Shown: piece by piece, positions 60,835 to 64,000 of the stretch
Layout of the letters: each line of letters begins with the position of its first letter
Position numbering within the stretch: position 1 is the first letter of the stretch
Assembly: GCA_964035575.1 (NCBI GenBank)
Contig: OZ037919.1
Coordinates: 310,001 to 374,000, forward strand
From: Rhynchopus sp. YZ270_cl-10
Lineage: Eukaryota; Euglenozoa; Diplonemea; Diplonemida; Diplonemidae
Direction of reading: 5' to 3'
Length of the DNA stretch: 64,000 nucleotides
Position numbers and translations under genes: made by a program
Notes under the pieces: generated by a model
Told to the model about the DNA's origin: nothing
Databases searched by the model: none
The model's input: only the letters and a program-made list of their open reading frames with translations

Positions 60835-60890
60835 CAGTGTCCTGCGTCCCAGAGGCGTTTGCACTAATCAACTTCACTTTTTTTTTTTTT
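60835..60890 (+). repeat. family G repeat
   Basis: AGTGTCCTGCGTCCCAGAGG, CGTTTGCACTAATCAACTTC and a poly-T tail. Confidence 0.65.
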
Positions 60891-61344
60891 TTTGGTAATT
60901 TTTTTGTCTGGTTCTCATGTTGCGTTGTTTCGGAGAAAAAGAGTGGACAGGACCACCACTAGCTGGTCCTGGCGTTACCCCCCTTTCCCCGCCCCTTAAG
61001 ATAATTCTTCTGTTGCCCATGTGCCGATGTTTATTTTTTTGCCCAAAGTTTTTTAAAAACGACAAAAAAGAAAATCCATAAGAGTTGTCCTTGGTGGCTG
61101 TATTGCAATTATTACAAGACAGCCGCCACTAAGTTGCCCCGCCCTGCCCCATTCCCTATAGATTATTTTAGTTTGCATTCACAGGAGAGGAAAAAAAAAT
61201 TACAGTTTTTAAAAAGCTAACATTAAAAGTGCTGCAAATGTCCCCCCACCCCCACCCCCACCCCTTTAGTCTCAGTTCGTTAACCCCCTGTGGTATAACG
61301 GTGTGGCCTGCAACAAGGTCACACTCTTTTCTCTATCTTTTCAA

Positions 61345-61400
61345 GGTGACTAAGCACAAAAACAAGGGGGATGCTTAGGTTCATCTTTCCAACTGCGCCT
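61345..61400 (+). repeat. family H hairpin repeat
   Basis: Pyrimidines then AAGGTGACTAAGC, an enlarged loop (ACAAAAACAAGGGGGAT), GCTTAGGTTCATCTTTCC. Upstream, TGGTATAACGG (61290-61300) fits a tRNA box A by chance or descent. Confidence 0.6.
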
Positions 61401-62295
61401 TTTCTTTTGCAGGGTAGTCTCCCCTAGGCTTTCTTTTCAACCTCTGACAATGTCTAAAAAAATAAGGAGGCAAAAAAAAAGAAAATTCTCCCCACATAGT
61501 GTCATACTGCCTGCAAAAAAAGGTCACACATTTTCTCATTCTTTCGTATGTACACTGCGCAACTCACATAGCTTGTTGTGAAACAAGATCATCGTCGTTG
61601 GCCTGGACTTCCCAGTTTGCAGTCGCTCTCGTACACCAGTCTCCGAGGGGGGCTCTGCGGCCGTGTCGCTCTCACCTCTTCGCTTGGTCGGGTCGCAGTT
61701 TCGTACTCCAAGCGATGTGCGTTCCTGCCAGCTTGCTGGCATGCGCTGACGCATGGCAAATGAGTTTGTCAGCAGACTCAGCTGCGACGTCCCTCTGACC
61801 CGTTGTCGTGAGCACGTCCGTGCATACGGTGCATACTGTGTGACCGTCAGTGGGGATAAAATTTTTTTCCTAAAATTCTCCTAACGATTCTTTCAAAAAA
61901 ACCCCCCGCAAAGTCTCACAGTACTGTGGAACCCGACTGGGTTTTGGTTATTTGAACGCCGTTTTTTCTCGGTGCAATCTGCGTGGGCAGAGCCCCTCCC
62001 CCTCCTTGTGTGTCTTTCTTTCGGAAGATCGATTCAGCAACATTATACAGGCTGTGGTGTCGGTGTATCTCCAGGGTGGGGGCTTTTCATGGAGAGCAGT
62101 GGGCTCCCTCTCTGATCCACTCTCCATTGCTTTCTTCGTAAATGCAGTTTTTTTAATTTCTTCTTTCCTCAAACATCTCCTTCTATTTTCCGATTCCACA
62201 CTTCACATTTTACTCCCCCCCCTCCCATCCCCGCTCTCCTCATTTTCTATCTCAACCTCAGGTCGAACTATCTTTTTCTTCTTTCCTCATATCAT

Positions 62296-64000
62296 ATGGG
62301 CGACTCCGACACAACCAGCAGTGAGTCCACACCCCCCACTGCGCTGCAGCAGCCAAAAGCCGCCCCTCCCCCCCCGCCACCGGAACGTGTGTTGTCAAGC
62401 ACGTCCGAGAATAGAGCCTCTGAGGGTGGTGTAGGGGAGGTTTCTGCATTGTCGTTGAGCGTGTCGGAACGATGTGCTGCGACGCATGGTGAACTGACGC
62501 CACGTTCCCTGCAGGGCAAGCTTGCAACCCCCTCGCTTGGAGCCGAGCCTGCGATTGTTCTCAACCCCACCTCCCCAACAATCGCCACAACCGACGGAGA
62601 CACAGCGTCGCCAACCAAACCCCCATCTCCTTCGGTGTTGTCACGCACACTCGAGACTGACCAACGCTCCGCTGCGTCCTCATCGCATTCTTCGGATGAA
62701 GCATCCGGTCTTGAAGGAATGGCAGCATTTGACAACATTGCCCGAAAACCTTCCTTCCCCGAGCAAACCCAACCACAATCATCCGACGAAGAAACACAAA
62801 GCCAGGCCAAACCGGGTGTCGTTGTTGTTTCCCCAGAAGCCTCAATCGAGAGAGAGGCGTCCCCTACCGCTTCGGGAAGACTGCGAATGGGGGGTACCTT
62901 CTCTCATGTTGCACCGCCCGCTTCAGTTAGGGCAAAGATGTCGAATACGGCTAGAGGTGTTCCGGAGGGAGCCCCAATGGAGTTGGCGGATACGTTAATG
63001 TCCACATCGCGTTCTGTAGCGAGAACGGCAACAGAGCCGAGGGATCCAACGGTTTCCCCGCGGTTTGATACTGGAAGGTCGAGAACCTTTTCGGGGGCGG
63101 CGGGGCTGCGGCTGTCACCTCATGCTGCTGTAGCGGTGGACCCGAAGGCGGTGACGCTCTCTGGATATGAAATGCAGTCGCCAAAAAATGGAGCAGGAGG
63201 AGGAGGAGGAGGAGCGGGGGCCCCTCAGGTGCATTTCCGCGACCATATGTCGGCGTCGCATAGTGGGAGGTTGGGGAGGGTGCCGCCGTCCCCGACAAAT
63301 AATCGGTTGGCGACGAGAACGTATTCAGGGGAGTCATCACCATCGCCGACAACAGCGGATAGGGCAATAGCATTGGCGGTGGCAAGAAAGTCGTCGAGTG
63401 TTTCGCAGCTTGATCTTGGCACCGCACAGAACAGCCCGCATTCGGTGCATAGTTCAGTGGTGGCTGTCGAAGTGGTGCCCCCAGCAGAGTACGTGCCGTC
63501 TTCACGCAGTTCTTCATCCGATCCTGCTCCCATTGAGAGGGGGGAGTCTCATCCACGGTCGGAAGAAGGTGGGTTTTTACGTGGTGGTCTCGCAGCAGAT
63601 TCGCAGATGAAAAGGGTGCGTGGTATTATCGAGGAATTGACGGGGGTGTCGACACCTACTTCGCATGGTGGAAGCCGCTATCAAAGCCCAAGCGTGCCCC
63701 ATACTGTCAGCGAAGCCAGCCACACCCCGCTTCTGTTAAGCACGGCCGCGCCACATCATACCCCACCGCAGGCGGGGTTGACTGCTACACCGAGCTCGTT
63801 GGAGGGGTTTGAGGAGTATAGGGCGAGGGTGATGGCAACTCCTGAGGGTTCTGCTGTGCGGGAGATGTTTAATAAAGCGTGTATTGTGTTTGGGAAGATG
63901 GTGAGCGAGGTGTGTTGTGGTGATTTGAGCAACACCCGCGGGGATGATGTGACAGATGAGGAGGCTGCAGTGGTGCGCCAGAGACTCCGCTGTGTCGCCG
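62296..64000 (+). CDS. Ser/Pro-rich protein, incomplete at right edge
   Basis: The frame from the ATG at 62296 is open to the end of the window (568 codons, no stop). The sequence is Ser/Thr/Pro/Ala-rich with many SP and TP sites and a Gly run, and is probably disordered to about residue 500. The last 70 residues become helical and folded-looking (EGFEEYRARVMATPEGSAVR, EMFNKACIVFGKMVSEVCCG, then DEEAAVVRQRL). A folded domain may begin here and lie mostly outside the window. GC-rich codon third positions match the other genes. The family is not recognised. Confidence 0.8.
   Translation, partial: MGDSDTTSSESTPPTALQQPKAAPPPPPPERVLSSTSENRASEGGVGEVSALSLSVSERCAATHGELTPRSLQGKLATPSLGAEPAIVLNPTSPTIATTDGDTASPTKPPSPSVLSRTLETDQRSAASSSHSSDEASGLEGMAAFDNIARKPSFPEQTQPQSSDEETQSQAKPGVVVVSPEASIEREASPTASGRLRMGGTFSHVAPPASVRAKMSNTARGVPEGAPMELADTLMSTSRSVARTATEPRDPTVSPRFDTGRSRTFSGAAGLRLSPHAAVAVDPKAVTLSGYEMQSPKNGAGGGGGGAGAPQVHFRDHMSASHSGRLGRVPPSPTNNRLATRTYSGESSPSPTTADRAIALAVARKSSSVSQLDLGTAQNSPHSVHSSVVAVEVVPPAEYVPSSRSSSSDPAPIERGESHPRSEEGGFLRGGLAADSQMKRVRGIIEELTGVSTPTSHGGSRYQSPSVPHTVSEASHTPLLLSTAAPHHTPPQAGLTATPSSLEGFEEYRARVMATPEGSAVREMFNKACIVFGKMVSEVCCGDLSNTRGDDVTDEEAAVVRQRLRCVA

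Larger units (their letters stand above)
60173..62295. other. intergenic, no gene seen
   Basis: Holds a family D head-like block (60255-60330), a family G copy (60835-60890), a family H copy (61345-61400) and a GC-richer stretch (61560-61800) with no clear origin. CTCAACCTCAG ends at 62261, 34 bases before the next start codon. Confidence 0.65.

Noticed and set aside
61499-61798. 99-residue frame and minus-strand counterparts in a GC-richer patch
   Set aside because: No splice or start context and no recognisable domain. It may be transposon debris, but there are no ends to define it.

Overview
The window is nuclear DNA of a unicellular, flagellated eukaryote. Genes are dense, about one per 3.4 kb, and are split by small GT-AG introns whose donors are nearly always GTATG. 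Two genes belong to cilia: BBS5 (BBSome) and a CFAP52-like WD40 protein (axoneme). The standard genetic code fits and all three stop codons are used. I cannot name the species. A strictly one-strand gene order together with pyrimidine-AG sites just before start codons suggests a lineage with spliced-leader trans-splicing (dinoflagellates and relatives, perkinsids, or euglenozoans with cis introns). This is inference only.

Layout. All 19 protein genes that I can support lie on the + strand. In order they are: a coiled-coil protein (17-4285); glucosamine-6-phosphate deaminase (6570-8702); an unrecognised helical protein (11475-12476); a small four-helix membrane protein like the oligosaccharyltransferase subunit KRTCAP2 (12771-13544); BBS5 (14379-15946); two paralogous four-TM proteins (18602-20134 and 23643-25383); an EngB/GTPBP8-type GTPase (27244-29599); a probable TAF1-like TFIID subunit (30259-32583); an unrecognised protein (33272-34417); an armadillo-like protein (36447-37498); two unrecognised proteins (38263-39309, 41403-42365); a membrane-anchored class III cyclase homologue with lost metal sites (42594-44722); the CFAP52-like protein (45787-49168); a second coiled-coil protein (49699-52248); an F-box protein with a decayed GBP-type GTPase domain (54838-57294); an EEF1AKMT1-like methyltransferase (58571-60172); and a Ser/Pro-rich protein running off the right end (62296-64000). 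The genes do not form one pathway. Their shared orientation is the only sign of co-ordination.

Introns and intergenic DNA are full of non-autonomous DNA elements with terminal inverted repeats (TIRs) and target-site duplications (TSDs). There are TA-flanked, TTAA-flanked and 8-bp-flanked MITEs, a family of three CAGGG-ended elements each inside a different intron, and two elements that carry large minisatellites. No transposase gene is present. Three minisatellites (units GTGTACT, GTGTATACT, GGGTACT) have related units at separate loci.

There are also at least five families of short dispersed repeats, named here H, G, L, D and S. H is a hairpin (AAGGTGACTAAGC with a complementary GCTTAGGGTCATCTT). 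G carries GGCGTTTGCAC. L carries CATCCTCGGGTGTC. D carries AGGGCTTTGTATTTC. S carries GTGATTGTCGACA. H, G and D end in an A-rich branch-site-like stretch followed by a pyrimidine tract, so they look like ready-made 3' splice-site modules. They lie in introns and between genes.

Limits: exon borders were read by eye from frame, donor and acceptor signals. Remote homologies (TAF1, KRTCAP2, GBP, cyclase) rest on remembered family patterns, not on a search.
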